In this document: piece after piece, positions 39,405-48,749 of the stretch
Layout: every line of letters starts with the position of its first letter
Position numbering within the stretch: the stretch's first letter is position 1
Source of the DNA: UBA10649 sp963842725
Lineage (GTDB): Bacteria; Actinomycetota; Actinomycetes; S36-B12
Length of the DNA stretch: 64,000 nt
Reading direction: 5' to 3'
Assembly: GCA_963842725.1 (NCBI GenBank)
Contig: CAWJHN010000004.1
Coordinates: 1,488,001-1,552,000, forward strand
Notes under the pieces: model-generated
The model's input: only the letters and a program-made list of their open reading frames with translations
Told to the model about the DNA's origin: nothing
Databases searched by the model: none
Made by a program: the position numbers and the translations under genes

Positions 39405-39416
39405 TAGTGTGGGGTG
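39405..39416 (+). promoter_or_regulatory. Leaderless -10 element for pafA
   Basis: TAGTGT at 39405-39410, 6 bases, ATG at 39417. It favours ATG 39417 over the in-frame GTG at 39414. Confidence 0.5.
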
Positions 39417-40787
39417 ATGGACCGCAGGATCTTCGGGATCGAGACCGAGTACGGGGTCACCTGCACGTTCAACGGACAACGGCGGCTGAGCCCCGACGAG
39501 GTGGCCCGGTACCTGTTCCGAAGGGTCGTGGCCTGGGGTCGAAGCAGCAACGTCTTCCTGACCAACGGCTCGCGTCTCTACCTGGATGTCGGGAGCCACC
39601 CCGAGTACGCCACCGCCGAGTGCGACGCCATCCCGCAGCTGGTGACGCACGATCGGGCCGGTGAGCGGATCCTGGAGGGCCTCGTCGCCGACGCCGAGCA
39701 TCGCCTGCACGAGGAGGGCATCCACGGCGACATCTACCTCTTCAAGAACAACACCGACTCGGCGGGCAACTCGTACGGGTGCCATGAGAACTACCTCGTG
39801 GAGCGCAAGGGGGAGTTCGGCCGGCTGGCCGAACGGTTCATCCCGTTCCTCATCTCCCGGCAGCTGATCGCCGGCGCGGGCAAGGTCCTGCAGACTCCGC
39901 GCGGCGCGGTCTACTGCCTCAGCCAGCGCGCCGACCACATGTGGGAGGGGGTGTCGAGTGCCACCACCCGCTCCCGGCCGATCATCAACACGCGCGACGA
40001 GCCGCACGCGGACGCCGACCTGTACCGGCGGCTCCACGTCATCGTCGGCGACAGCAACATGAGCGAGACCACCACGCTGCTGAAGGTCGGCAGCGCCGAC
40101 CTGGTCCTGCGGATGCTCGAGGCCGGTGTGGTCATGCGTGACATGTCGCTCGACAACCCGATCCGGGCCATCCGCGAGATGAGCCACGACGTGACGGGGA
40201 AGCGGCAGGTGAAGCTGACGACCGGGCGCGAGCTGTCGGCCCTGTCGATGCAGTGGGAGTACTTCGAGAAGGCCGCCGAGTTCGCCGAGCGCCGCGGGCT
40301 CGTCGACGAGCCCACCGGCACGACCAGACGGGTCCTCGAGCTCTGGGGACGCACGCTCAAGGCCGTCGAGGCCGACGACCCGTCCCTCATCGATCGGGAG
40401 ATCGACTGGGCGATCAAGCGCAAGGTCCTGGACCGGTACATGGCAAAGCACGACATGACCCTCGAGTCGGCGCGCATCGCGCAACTCGACCTCGCCTACC
40501 ACGACGTCAACCGTCGGCGTGGCCTGTACTACCTGCTGGAGAAGGGCGGGATGGTCGAGCGCGTCACGACCGATCTCGCCGTGTTCGAGGCCAAGTCGGT
40601 CCCGCCCCAGACCACGCGCGCCAAGCTCCGAGGCGACTTCGTGCGTCGGGCGCAGGAGCGCCGCCGCGACTTCACGGTCGACTGGGTGCACCTGAAGCTC
40701 AACGATCAGGCCCAGCGCACGGTCCTGTGCAAGGACCCCTTCGCCAGCGTCGACGAGCGTGTCGAACGCCTGATCGCCAGCATGTAG
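39417..40787 (+). CDS. pafA: Pup--protein ligase
   Basis: 456 residues. The RRIFGIETEYGVTCTF opening carries the catalytic glutamates of the carboxylate-amine ligase fold and lacks the PGHPSIN insert of Dop. LFKNNTDSAGNSYGCHENYL near residue 105 and RPIINTRDEPHADAD near residue 190 are the shared nucleotide and metal regions. PafA phosphorylates the C-terminal Glu of Pup with ATP and attaches it to substrate lysines. The C-terminal 70-residue domain (RAKLRGDFVRRAQERRRDFTVDWVHLKL) is present. It starts a second transcription unit that runs into two FKBP genes. Confidence 0.96.
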   Translation: MDRRIFGIETEYGVTCTFNGQRRLSPDEVARYLFRRVVAWGRSSNVFLTNGSRLYLDVGSHPEYATAECDAIPQLVTHDRAGERILEGLVADAEHRLHEEGIHGDIYLFKNNTDSAGNSYGCHENYLVERKGEFGRLAERFIPFLISRQLIAGAGKVLQTPRGAVYCLSQRADHMWEGVSSATTRSRPIINTRDEPHADADLYRRLHVIVGDSNMSETTTLLKVGSADLVLRMLEAGVVMRDMSLDNPIRAIREMSHDVTGKRQVKLTTGRELSALSMQWEYFEKAAEFAERRGLVDEPTGTTRRVLELWGRTLKAVEADDPSLIDREIDWAIKRKVLDRYMAKHDMTLESARIAQLDLAYHDVNRRRGLYYLLEKGGMVERVTTDLAVFEAKSVPPQTTRAKLRGDFVRRAQERRRDFTVDWVHLKLNDQAQRTVLCKDPFASVDERVERLIASM

Positions 40788-40798
40788 CGGCGATTGGC

Positions 40799-40810
40799 TA
40801 CTCTCTGGGG
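40799..40810 (+). promoter_or_regulatory. Leaderless -10 element for the FKBP lipoprotein gene
   Basis: TACTCT at 40799-40804, 6 bases, GTG at 40811. Confidence 0.5.
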
Positions 40811-41455
40811 GTGAAGAGAACCCTTATCGCCGCCGCAGGCGCCATCGCCCTCGTTGCCACCGTCACCGCATGCGGGTCGCAGACCGACGAGCGCGTCGAG
40901 CAGCCCTCCGCCGAGGCCACCGTGGCCGTCGAGTCGGCTCCCGCCGTCGAGGCCTCCGCGGGTGCGGCCGAGAGCGCCATCGCCGCCGCCACCCCCTATG
41001 TGACAGTCGACTGCGTCAGCCTGCAGGTGATGCCCGTCGACGAGCCGCCCGCCGGCACCACGATCGGTGCGGTCACGGCCATCTTCCAGCCCAACGGCGC
41101 TCCGTCCATCACCGTCGCCACCGATGCGACGCCGGCCACCGAGCTGGGCGTCGCGGACATCTCCGTGGGCACCGGCGCCGAGGCGGCGGCCGGCGACACC
41201 CTCACGGTCAACTACTGCGGTGTCGGCCAAGGCACGAAGGCCGTCTTCGACTCCTCCTGGACACGTGGTGAGCCGGCGACGTTCGCTCTCGACGGCCTCA
41301 TCCCCGGATGGCAGCAGGGCCTGCCCGGCATGAAGGTCGGCGGCCAGCGGCTGCTGGTGATCCCCTCGGACCTCGGCTACGGAGACGCCGGCACGCAGGG
41401 CATCCCGCCGGGCGAGACGCTCGCGTTCGTCGTCCAGCTGGAGTCCATCGGCTGA
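40811..41455 (+). CDS. FKBP-type peptidyl-prolyl isomerase, lipoprotein
   Basis: 214 residues. A lipoprotein signal (KRT, hydrophobic core, lipobox ending VTAC with Cys21) anchors it outside the membrane. A linker rich in Ala, Glu and Ser follows. The FKBP domain is in the last 110 residues: LTVNYCGVGQGTKAVFDSSW, FALDGLIPGWQQGLPGMKVGGQRLLVIPSDLGYG and GIPPGETLAFVVQLESI, with most drug-pocket aromatics kept. It should assist folding of exported proteins. It sits between pafA and a cytoplasmic FKBP, a position often seen in actinobacteria. Confidence 0.88.
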   Translation: MKRTLIAAAGAIALVATVTACGSQTDERVEQPSAEATVAVESAPAVEASAGAAESAIAAATPYVTVDCVSLQVMPVDEPPAGTTIGAVTAIFQPNGAPSITVATDATPATELGVADISVGTGAEAAAGDTLTVNYCGVGQGTKAVFDSSWTRGEPATFALDGLIPGWQQGLPGMKVGGQRLLVIPSDLGYGDAGTQGIPPGETLAFVVQLESIG

Positions 41456-41519
41456 CCCACAGCCCATCTGCAGATCAACAGCGCCACCGGCAGATCCCTC
41501 CCGTCCGAAGGAGCAGCGC

Positions 41520-41882
41520 ATGGCCAGCAAGCCGGAGATCGAGTTCATCGAGGGTCCCGCGCCCACCGAGCTCGTGATCACCGACGTCATCGTGGGCGAG
41601 GGCGCGGAGGCGGTGCCCGGGGGCATGGTCGAGGTCCACTACGTCGGCGTCGACTTCGAGACGGGCGAGCAGTTCGACGCCTCATGGGACCGGGGCGCCT
41701 CGATCAACTTCCCGCTGTCCGGGCTCATCGCCGGTTGGCAGGAGGGGATTCCGGGCATGAAGGTGGGTGGCCGACGCCAGCTCGTCATCCCGCCGGCGCT
41801 CGCGTACGGCGAGGCGGGCGGCGGGCACCGACTCGCCGGGCGGACCCTCGTCTTCGTGATCGACCTGCTCGACGTGGGGTAG
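41520..41882 (+). CDS. FKBP-type peptidyl-prolyl isomerase, cytoplasmic
   Basis: 120 residues, a single FKBP domain without a signal peptide. VEVHYVGVDFETGEQFDASWDRG, INFPLSGLIAGWQEGIPGMKVGGRRQLVIPPALAYG and LAGRTLVFVIDLLDV are the canonical blocks. AAGGAG lies 7 bases before the ATG. It is the paralogue of the preceding lipoprotein FKBP and is followed 10 bp later by pafB. Confidence 0.92.
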   Translation: MASKPEIEFIEGPAPTELVITDVIVGEGAEAVPGGMVEVHYVGVDFETGEQFDASWDRGASINFPLSGLIAGWQEGIPGMKVGGRRQLVIPPALAYGEAGGGHRLAGRTLVFVIDLLDVG

Positions 41883-41892
41883 ACGCCACCGC

Positions 41893-42882
41893 ATGGCAGA
41901 GCGCATCGAACGCACCGAACGACTGCTGAACCTCGTGATGTGCCTGATGGCCTCGCGTACCGGGGTGTCCCGATCGGCGATCGAGCGGCAGATCCCCGGA
42001 TACGCGGCCGCAGCATCGCCAGCGGCGTTCGAGCGCATGTTCGAGCGCGACAAGGACGAGCTCCGGTCGATGGGGATTCCGGTCGACACCGTCACCGACT
42101 CGGGCGGCGACGTCGTCGGCTACCGGATCCCGGAGGAGGACTACGCCCTCCGTGACCTCGATCTCACGGTCGGCGAGCGGGCGGCCATCGCCGTGGCGGC
42201 TCAGGTATGGAGCCAGGCCGTTGCCGGTCCGGTGGCAGGCACTGCGCTGCGCAAGCTGGAGACGATCGAGGCCGGGCTCGAGCAGTGGGCGCCGGCCGAC
42301 CTGCACGGCTCGGTGCAGCTGACGGCTCGCGATGCGGCCCTGCTGCCCCTGATGTCGGCCATCCGGCAGGATCGCACCGTCACGTTCCCGTACCGGACGC
42401 CCACCGACGACGCAGCTCACCCGCGAGAGGTGTCCCCGTGGGGACTTCGGTCCTCGTCGGGACGCTGGTTCCTGGTGGGCTTCGATCACGCGCGGGGCGG
42501 GACGCGGACGTTCCGGCTGTCACGCATCGCAGGCCCGGTCACGGTCACGGCCCGACCCCGAGCACAGCAGCCGCCACCCGACTTCGACATCTCGGCTTCC
42601 GATGGCAACACCAACCCGGACGACCGTCCCGTCGTCGCCCGGATCCGGGTGACCGCGGGAAGGGCCGCCGCATTGCGTCGCCTGGCACTCCCGGACGAGC
42701 CGGCCGCCGACCCGTTGACCGCCGATGTCATCCACGTGGGCGCGCCGTCGATCCAGGACCTCGTGTCACTGGTCTGCGCCGCGGGTCCGGACGCATTCGT
42801 GATCGAGCCGCCGTCGGTCGTCGACGCCGTGGTCGCCGCACTGACCGAACTGGCCGGCCCGCCCGACGGGGACCCGTCGTGA
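41893..42882 (+). CDS. pafB: PafB, WYL/HTH transcriptional regulator
   Basis: 329 residues. An N-terminal winged-helix DNA-binding domain (ERIERTERLLNLVMCLMASRTGVSR) is followed by a WYL domain (about residues 140-230, with the HPREVSPWGLRSSSGRWFLVGFD block) and a WCX extension. PafB with PafC activates the LexA-independent DNA-damage regulon in actinobacteria; the WYL domain senses a nucleic-acid signal. The stop overlaps the pafC GTG by 4 bases, so the two are made together. Confidence 0.9.
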   Translation: MAERIERTERLLNLVMCLMASRTGVSRSAIERQIPGYAAAASPAAFERMFERDKDELRSMGIPVDTVTDSGGDVVGYRIPEEDYALRDLDLTVGERAAIAVAAQVWSQAVAGPVAGTALRKLETIEAGLEQWAPADLHGSVQLTARDAALLPLMSAIRQDRTVTFPYRTPTDDAAHPREVSPWGLRSSSGRWFLVGFDHARGGTRTFRLSRIAGPVTVTARPRAQQPPPDFDISASDGNTNPDDRPVVARIRVTAGRAAALRRLALPDEPAADPLTADVIHVGAPSIQDLVSLVCAAGPDAFVIEPPSVVDAVVAALTELAGPPDGDPS

Positions 42883-43856
42883 CCGGCACCGCCGGCGACC
42901 GGCTCGCCCGACTGCTCGCACTGGTGCCGTGGCTCATCGCGAACGACGGGATCACCATGGCGCAGTGCGCCACGCACTTCGGCGTGACGGAGGAGCAGCT
43001 CGAACGAGACCTGTGGCTCCTCGTCGTCTGCGGCCTGCCCGGCTATGGGCCGGACCAGCTCGTCGATATCCAGTTCTGGGACGAGGGCGTGATCCACGTG
43101 ATCGACCCGCAGACTCTGGCACGGCCCCTGCGACTGAGCCACGAGGAGGTTCTCACCCTGCTCGTGTCCCTTCGGATGCTTGCGCAACTGCCCGGGGTCA
43201 CCGACCGCGATGCGATCCTGTCGGCGGCCGCGAAGCTGGAGGACGTGGCGAGCACCTACGGCACCGAGCGCTTCCTGTCGATCCGGGTGCCGGTGCCCGC
43301 CGAGGTGACCGAGGCGGTCGACGTCGCGCTCACCGAGGGACGAGATCTCCGCATCACCTATGCCTCGGCCTCCAAGGACGAGGTGACCCGGCGCACGATC
43401 CGCCCACGCCGACTGCTGACCGTCGACGGCGTGAGCTACCTCGAGGCCTTCTGCCGGTCCGCCGACGCGCTTCGGACCTTCCGCCTCGACCGCGTCCTGG
43501 CCGCTGACCTGGGCGACCCGGACTCGGACTCGGGCTCGGTCGCCGCCGCCGAGGACGCTGACCCGGACGAGCAGTCCGAACCGATCCTGCTGGCGCCGGC
43601 CGTGCGCCACGCCGTCCTGAGGCTTCGCCCGGAGGCCCGGTGGATCATCGACGTGCACCAGGCGTCGGCGCTCGGCGAGCCCGACGCCGACGGGTGCGTC
43701 GAGGTCAGCCTTCCCCTGCACTCCCTCGACTGGGGCGTCCGGCTCGTGCTCTCGCTTCGCGGAGGGGCGACGGTGCTCGATCCCCCCGAACTCGCCCACG
43801 GGGTGGTGCTCGCGGCGCGGATCGCACTGGCGGCGTACCCTGACCACGTAAGGTAG
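42879..43856 (+). CDS. pafC: PafC, WYL/HTH transcriptional regulator
   Basis: 325 residues, same domain order as PafB: HTH (RLARLLALVPWLIANDGITMAQCATHFGVTEEQL), WYL domain (LRITYASASKDEVTRRTIRPRRLLTVDGVSYLEAFC near residue 150) and a WCX region at the end. It partners PafB as a heterodimer. GTG 42879 is taken as the start because of the overlap with pafB; the open frame extends upstream inside pafB only as a shadow. Confidence 0.9.
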   Translation: MTGTAGDRLARLLALVPWLIANDGITMAQCATHFGVTEEQLERDLWLLVVCGLPGYGPDQLVDIQFWDEGVIHVIDPQTLARPLRLSHEEVLTLLVSLRMLAQLPGVTDRDAILSAAAKLEDVASTYGTERFLSIRVPVPAEVTEAVDVALTEGRDLRITYASASKDEVTRRTIRPRRLLTVDGVSYLEAFCRSADALRTFRLDRVLAADLGDPDSDSGSVAAAEDADPDEQSEPILLAPAVRHAVLRLRPEARWIIDVHQASALGEPDADGCVEVSLPLHSLDWGVRLVLSLRGGATVLDPPELAHGVVLAARIALAAYPDHVR

Positions 43857-43895
43857 CGACACTGACCACTTGAACCGCCGTCGAAGGAGAATCCC

Positions 43896-44159
43896 ATGAA
43901 CCTGCCCAGGGGCTGGGAGCTCATCCTTGTCGTCGTGGTGATCGTCCTGCTCTTCGGAGCGAAGCGGATGCCCGACGCGGCCCGCAGCGTCGGCCGATCC
44001 CTGCGCATCTTCAAGGCCGAGACGAAGGGCCTGACCGACGACAACGCGGCCAGCGGGGCGGACGCCGTCGGCGGTCCGCCGCAGAGCCTGCCGACCGCAC
44101 CCGACGCCGGCGCGCCGGCGCCCACGGAGGCGAAGAGTCCGGAGCGGACCGAGGGCTGA
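43896..44159 (+). CDS. tatA: Sec-independent protein translocase subunit TatA
   Basis: 87 residues. A single N-terminal membrane helix (WELILVVVVIVLLFGAKRMPD) is followed by the FGAKRMPD hinge and an amphipathic helix (AARSVGRSLRIFKAETKG). A disordered Pro/Ala tail follows. TatA oligomers form the transport pore for folded proteins. AAGGAG lies 7 bases upstream of the ATG. tatC follows after 20 bp. Confidence 0.95.
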   Translation: MNLPRGWELILVVVVIVLLFGAKRMPDAARSVGRSLRIFKAETKGLTDDNAASGADAVGGPPQSLPTAPDAGAPAPTEAKSPERTEG

Positions 44160-44179
44160 GTCCGCCTCGGCCTCCTTCC

Positions 44180-45076
44180 ATGGCGACCACGACCAAAGGC
44201 GTCGACCGCGCGGCGGCGATGCCCCTGACCGAGCACCTGCGCGAGCTGCGCTCGCGTCTGGTGAAGTCCGGCATCGCCATCCTGATCGGCATGGTCATCG
44301 GGTGGATCTACTACCCGCAGCTGTTCGACTGGCTCGCCGCACCGTTCATGGGTGCCGTCGACCAGGCCCGGGCCGAGGGGCGTCAGGTGACACTGGCCCT
44401 CACCGGCGTGGCGGACCCGTTCGTGCTCCAGATGCAGGTGGCCGCCGTCGCCGGCCTCGTCCTCTCCGCGCCGATCTGGCTCTATCAGCTGTGGCGCTTC
44501 GTGACGCCCGGCCTGCACGGCAACGAGCGGCGATGGGCGATCGGCTTCGCCGCCGTCGCCACGCCGCTGTTCCTCGCCGGGGTGGCGCTGGCCTACCTGG
44601 TCCTGCCGTACGGTCTCCAGGTCCTGCTCGGCTTCACGCCCGAGAACGTCGAGAACATCGTCTCCGTCGACCGCTACCTGTCCTTCTTCCTGCGCACCAT
44701 CCTGGTGTTCGGCATCGGATTCCTCGTGCCGCTGATGCTCGTGCTGCTCAACTTCGCGGGCGTCCTGTCCGGACGGCAGCTGGTCGGCTGGTGGCGGTGG
44801 ATCATCATCGTCGTCCTCGTCTTCGCCGCGGTCGCCACTCCGACCGGTGACCCCATCAACCTGATGCTGCTGGCCGGGCCGATCTTCCTGCTCGTGCTGA
44901 TCGCCGTCGGGGTGGCCTTGCTCAACGACCGCCGCCGCGCCCGCCGGAAGAGATCCGACGATTCGGACTTCGGCGACCTCGCCGACGACGAGGCCTCACC
45001 CCTGGACCCGACGCCCTCATCGCTCGACGAGCAACCGCCGCCCGCCACGACGACGCCCGTCGACGAGACCCCCTGA
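44180..45076 (+). CDS. tatC: Sec-independent protein translocase subunit TatC
   Basis: 298 residues with six membrane helices. The N-terminal PLTEHLRELRSRL contains the conserved signal-peptide-binding glutamate and arginines. FVLQMQVAAVAGLVLSAPIWLYQLWRFVTPGL and the ATPTGDPINLMLLAGPIFLLV block are typical. The charged C-terminal 55 residues are a long acidic actinobacterial extension. It forms the twin-arginine signal receptor with TatA. The gene lies directly downstream of tatA, at the end of the proteasome cluster. Confidence 0.96.
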   Translation: MATTTKGVDRAAAMPLTEHLRELRSRLVKSGIAILIGMVIGWIYYPQLFDWLAAPFMGAVDQARAEGRQVTLALTGVADPFVLQMQVAAVAGLVLSAPIWLYQLWRFVTPGLHGNERRWAIGFAAVATPLFLAGVALAYLVLPYGLQVLLGFTPENVENIVSVDRYLSFFLRTILVFGIGFLVPLMLVLLNFAGVLSGRQLVGWWRWIIIVVLVFAAVATPTGDPINLMLLAGPIFLLVLIAVGVALLNDRRRARRKRSDDSDFGDLADDEASPLDPTPSSLDEQPPPATTTPVDETP

Positions 45077-45077
45077 C

Positions 45078-45980
45078 GTGGCGGCGGGCGAGGTCTGGCT
45101 GATCGCCAATCCGACGGCCGGGGGCGGCCGGGGTTCCCGGCATGCCAGCGTCGCGACGCGCGCCCTCCACGATGCACAGATCCCGTGCCGGCTCCTGCAC
45201 CCGGCCTCGGCGGCAGCCACGACGACGACCGCGCGCGAGGCGGTGGCGTCCGGGGCACGTGCCGTGGTGGCGTGCGGCGGCGACGGCACCGTGCACGCCG
45301 TCATCCAGTCGCTCGCGGGGACGGACGTCCCGCTCGGCATCATCGCCGGCGGATCGGGCGACGACATCTCCTCCGTGCTCGGCTTCCCGTCGGGCGACCC
45401 CGAGCGGGCAGCCGACCACCTCATCGCGTGCCTCGCGGTGGGCTCGACACGACCCGTCGACCTCGGGGAGGCCACGGCCGGCGACGGCACGCGCCAGTAC
45501 TTCCTCGGGGTCTTGAGCAGCGGATTCGACTCGGCGGTCAACGAGCGTGCCAACCGGATGACGCGCCTGGGCGGCCAGCGCTACAACGCGGCGATCGCCC
45601 GCGAGCTCGCGTCGTTCCGGCCGATCGGCTATGTCGTCGACATCGACGGCCTGCGGATCGAGGACTCCGGGATGCTGGTCGCTGTGGGGAACGGGTCCGA
45701 CTACGGCGGCGGAATGCGGGTCTGCCCCAGCGCCGCAGTCGACGACGGCCTCCTCGACGTGACCTGGCTGGGCGCCGTCTCCACCCTGACCTTCCTGCGC
45801 GTGTTCCCGAAGGTGTTCTCTGGAGCGCACGTTCGCCACCCCTCCGTGCGCACCTACCGCGGTCAACGCCTGCGCATCGAGGCCGCCGGTCAGGTGGCCT
45901 ACGCGGACGGCGAGCGAATCGGGCCACTGCCCGTCGTCATCGAGGTCCGCCCGGGCGTCCTGCGCGTGCTGTCCCGCTGA
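45078..45980 (+). CDS. Diacylglycerol/lipid kinase family protein (YegS-like)
   Basis: 300 residues of the DAGK catalytic family. The nucleotide-binding block is VVACGGDGTVHAVIQSLAGTDVPLGIIAGGSGDD near residue 60, where the usual GTGND reads GSGDD. LLDVTWLGAVSTLTFLRVFP is near residue 225 and AYADGERIGPLPVVIEV is at the end. It phosphorylates a lipid, probably diacylglycerol or a related long-chain substrate, at the membrane. The GTG start is one base after the tatC stop, so it likely continues that operon. Confidence 0.85.
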   Translation: MAAGEVWLIANPTAGGGRGSRHASVATRALHDAQIPCRLLHPASAAATTTTAREAVASGARAVVACGGDGTVHAVIQSLAGTDVPLGIIAGGSGDDISSVLGFPSGDPERAADHLIACLAVGSTRPVDLGEATAGDGTRQYFLGVLSSGFDSAVNERANRMTRLGGQRYNAAIARELASFRPIGYVVDIDGLRIEDSGMLVAVGNGSDYGGGMRVCPSAAVDDGLLDVTWLGAVSTLTFLRVFPKVFSGAHVRHPSVRTYRGQRLRIEAAGQVAYADGERIGPLPVVIEVRPGVLRVLSR

Positions 45981-45996
45981 TCGACCCGGCACCACG

Positions 45997-46008
45997 TAGC
46001 CTGTTGGC
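45997..46008 (+). promoter_or_regulatory. Leaderless -10 element for the HelY-type helicase gene
   Basis: TAGCCT at 45997-46002, 6 bases, ATG at 46009. Confidence 0.5.
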
Positions 46009-48744
46009 ATGCCCAGCCCTGCCGACCGGTATGCCGCGGCCCTGGTCAGGTCCCGGCGCGACCGCACCGAGCTCGGCGCCTTCGCCAGCGGCTACCTGTT
46101 CGGCCTCGACGACTTCCAGGTCCGCGCGTGCGAGGCCCTCGAGTCGGGCAAGGCCGTGCTCGTCGCCGCGCCGACGGGGTCCGGCAAGACCGTCGTCGGC
46201 GAGTTCGCGATCCACCTCGCGCTTCAGCAGGGCCGCAAGTGCTTCTACACGACGCCGATCAAGGCCCTGTCGAACCAGAAGTACAACGACCTCGTGGCAC
46301 GTCACGGCCCGGAGCGCGTCGGGCTGCTGACCGGCGACAACAGCATCAATGGGGAGGCCCCGGTCGTCGTCATGACCACCGAGGTGCTGCGCAACATGCT
46401 CTACGCCGGGTCGAGCACCCTGCACGATCTCGCCTACGTGGTCATGGACGAGGTGCACTATCTCGCCGACCGCTTCCGGGGCGCGGTATGGGAGGAGGTC
46501 ATCATCCACCTGCCCGAGCCGGTCACCGTCGTGGCGCTCTCCGCGACAGTCAGCAATGCGGAGGAGTTCGGCGCGTGGCTCGAGGCGGTGCGCGGCGAGA
46601 CGGCGATCGTGGTCGAGGAGCACCGCCCGGTGCCGCTCTGGCAGCACGTCATGGCCGGCACCCGCATGTACGACCTCTTCATCGATGACGACCAGCGGAT
46701 CGTCAACCCCGACCTCGTGCGACTGGCCCGCGAGGAGGAGCGGCGCGACCACCCGCGGGGCGAGCGGACCCGGGGTAACCGGGACCGCTCGCGGTCCCGC
46801 GGTGTGCGGACCCCCTGGCGCAGCGACGTCGTGGAGCGGCTCGAGCGAGACGGCCTCCTGCCGGCGATCTACTTCCTGTTCAGCCGCGCAGGCTGCGACG
46901 ACGCGGTCCGCCAGTGCCTGCATGCCGGTCTGCGGCTCACCGGCGCCGAGGAGCGCCGGCAGATCCGTGCGACGGCCCTCGCCGCGACCATGGACCTTCC
47001 CGACGAGGACCTCGCCGCCCTGGGCTTCGACGAGTGGCTGGAGGCCCTCGAGCGGGGTCTGGCGGCGCATCACGCGGGCCTGCTGCCGACCTTCAAGGAG
47101 ATCGTCGAGCACCTGTTCCAGCTGGGACTGCTCAAGGTGGTGTTCGCCACCGAGACCCTCGCCCTGGGCATCAACATGCCCGCGAAGTCCGTCGTCCTCG
47201 AGCGCCTGGTCAAGTGGAACGGCGAGACGCACGTCGACCTCACTCCGGGGGAGTACACGCAGCTCACCGGCCGCGCGGGTCGCCGAGGCATCGACATCGA
47301 GGGTCACGCAGTGGTGCTGTGGCAGGCAACGCTGGATCCACGGGCGCTCGCCGGCCTGGCGTCGACGCGCACGTACCCGCTCCGATCCTCGTTCCAGCCG
47401 TCGTACAACATGGCCGTCAATCTCGTCTCCCGCATGGGCCGCCACCCGGCCCGCGAGGTCCTCGAGACCTCCTTCGCGCAGTTCCAGGCGGACCGCGCGG
47501 TCGTCGGTCTCGCCACGGAGCTGCGCCGAGTGGAGGAGGCGCGCGACGGCTACCGGCAGGCGATGGCCTGCCACCTCGGCGACTTCTTCGAGTACGCGTC
47601 GCTTCGTGAGACCCTGTCGCGTCGGGAGAAGGACCTCAGCCGCCGGGCGGCCACGGAACGAAGGGATGCCGCCGAGGAGTCCTGGCTGTCCCTGAAGCAG
47701 GGCGACGTCTTCCTGATCCCCACCGGGCGGCGAGCCGGACCTGCCGTGGTCCTCGACCAGCGCCGGCAGCGAAGCCCCCGAGACGAGATGCGCCCGATGG
47801 TGCTGACCGGTGACGGCCAGGTCCGGCGGATGTCGACGGCGGACACGAGCCAGCCCGTCGAGGCCTTCACGCGCATCACCGTCCCGAAGGGCTTCGTGGC
47901 CAAGGATGCGCAGGCCCGCCGTGAATTGCTCGGCGCGCTGCGGGCCGCCGTGGCCGAGATCCCCCACGATCGACGCCGTCGCGGCGCCGTGGCCTCGGAG
48001 GACGAGCAGATCGTCGCGCTGCGCGCGGCCCTGCGCCAGCACCCCTGCCACGGCTGCTCGGACCGGGAGGTGCATGCCCGCTGGGCCGAGCGGTACCACC
48101 GCACCGAGCGTCAGGTGCGCGACCTCGAGCGCCGCGTCGAGGGCCGCACCAACTCGATCGCCCGCCGCTTCGATCGCGTCTGCGAGGTGCTGAGCGACCT
48201 CGGCTACCTGACGTCGGCAGGCGATACGGCCGCGGTCACGACCTCCGGTCGCATGCTGATGGGCCTGTACACCGAATCCGACCTGCTGGCTGCCCAGTCG
48301 CTGCTCGACGGGTCCTGGTCGACGCTGCTCCCCGAGGAGGTGGCGGCAGTGGCCGCCGCTGTCGTCTTCGAGTCGCGGGGCAAGGACGACGAGGCCCCGG
48401 CCGCCCTGCCGACTGCCGCCGTGCGCGAGGCGGTCACCCGCCTTTTGGCCCTGTGGACCGAGCTGCACGAGCTCGAGACGCGGCATGGGCTGGACATCAC
48501 CCGTCGGCCCGACGCCGGCATCGTCGATGCCACGTATCGGTGGGCGAAGGGCGCGAACCTCCTGCAGGTGCTCACCCACGCCGACATCACGGCGGGCGAC
48601 TTCGTCCGGTGGATGCGCCAGGTCATCGACCTCCTCGGGCAGGTCGCCGATGCGGCAGATGCGGCCGATCCGCTGCGGCGGGCCGCGCACGATGCCGCCG
48701 ACCTGGTCAATCGGGGCGTGGTCGCCTACTCGAGCACCGTCTGA
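46009..48744 (+). CDS. helY: Ski2/Mtr4-like DEAD-box RNA helicase (HelY type)
   Basis: 911 residues. Helicase core: APTGSGKT near residue 55, TTPIKALSNQKYND, MDEVHYLADRFRGAVWEE (motif II DEVH) near residue 150, LSATVSNAEEF, the second-lobe FATETLALGINMPAKSV and QLTGRAGRRGID (motif VI) near residue 420. The C-terminal half has the DSHCT domain found in Ski2/Mtr4 and mycobacterial HelY. Its location downstream of tatC and pafBC matches the mycobacterial order (Rv2092c). A role in RNA turnover is inferred from the family. Confidence 0.92.
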   Translation: MPSPADRYAAALVRSRRDRTELGAFASGYLFGLDDFQVRACEALESGKAVLVAAPTGSGKTVVGEFAIHLALQQGRKCFYTTPIKALSNQKYNDLVARHGPERVGLLTGDNSINGEAPVVVMTTEVLRNMLYAGSSTLHDLAYVVMDEVHYLADRFRGAVWEEVIIHLPEPVTVVALSATVSNAEEFGAWLEAVRGETAIVVEEHRPVPLWQHVMAGTRMYDLFIDDDQRIVNPDLVRLAREEERRDHPRGERTRGNRDRSRSRGVRTPWRSDVVERLERDGLLPAIYFLFSRAGCDDAVRQCLHAGLRLTGAEERRQIRATALAATMDLPDEDLAALGFDEWLEALERGLAAHHAGLLPTFKEIVEHLFQLGLLKVVFATETLALGINMPAKSVVLERLVKWNGETHVDLTPGEYTQLTGRAGRRGIDIEGHAVVLWQATLDPRALAGLASTRTYPLRSSFQPSYNMAVNLVSRMGRHPAREVLETSFAQFQADRAVVGLATELRRVEEARDGYRQAMACHLGDFFEYASLRETLSRREKDLSRRAATERRDAAEESWLSLKQGDVFLIPTGRRAGPAVVLDQRRQRSPRDEMRPMVLTGDGQVRRMSTADTSQPVEAFTRITVPKGFVAKDAQARRELLGALRAAVAEIPHDRRRRGAVASEDEQIVALRAALRQHPCHGCSDREVHARWAERYHRTERQVRDLERRVEGRTNSIARRFDRVCEVLSDLGYLTSAGDTAAVTTSGRMLMGLYTESDLLAAQSLLDGSWSTLLPEEVAAVAAAVVFESRGKDDEAPAALPTAAVREAVTRLLALWTELHELETRHGLDITRRPDAGIVDATYRWAKGANLLQVLTHADITAGDFVRWMRQVIDLLGQVADAADAADPLRRAAHDAADLVNRGVVAYSSTV

Positions 48745-48749
48745 CGGGC

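Noticed and set aside
38556..40691. A 711-codon minus-strand frame across prcA and pafA.
   Set aside because: Antisense shadow of well-identified genes; low-complexity composition.
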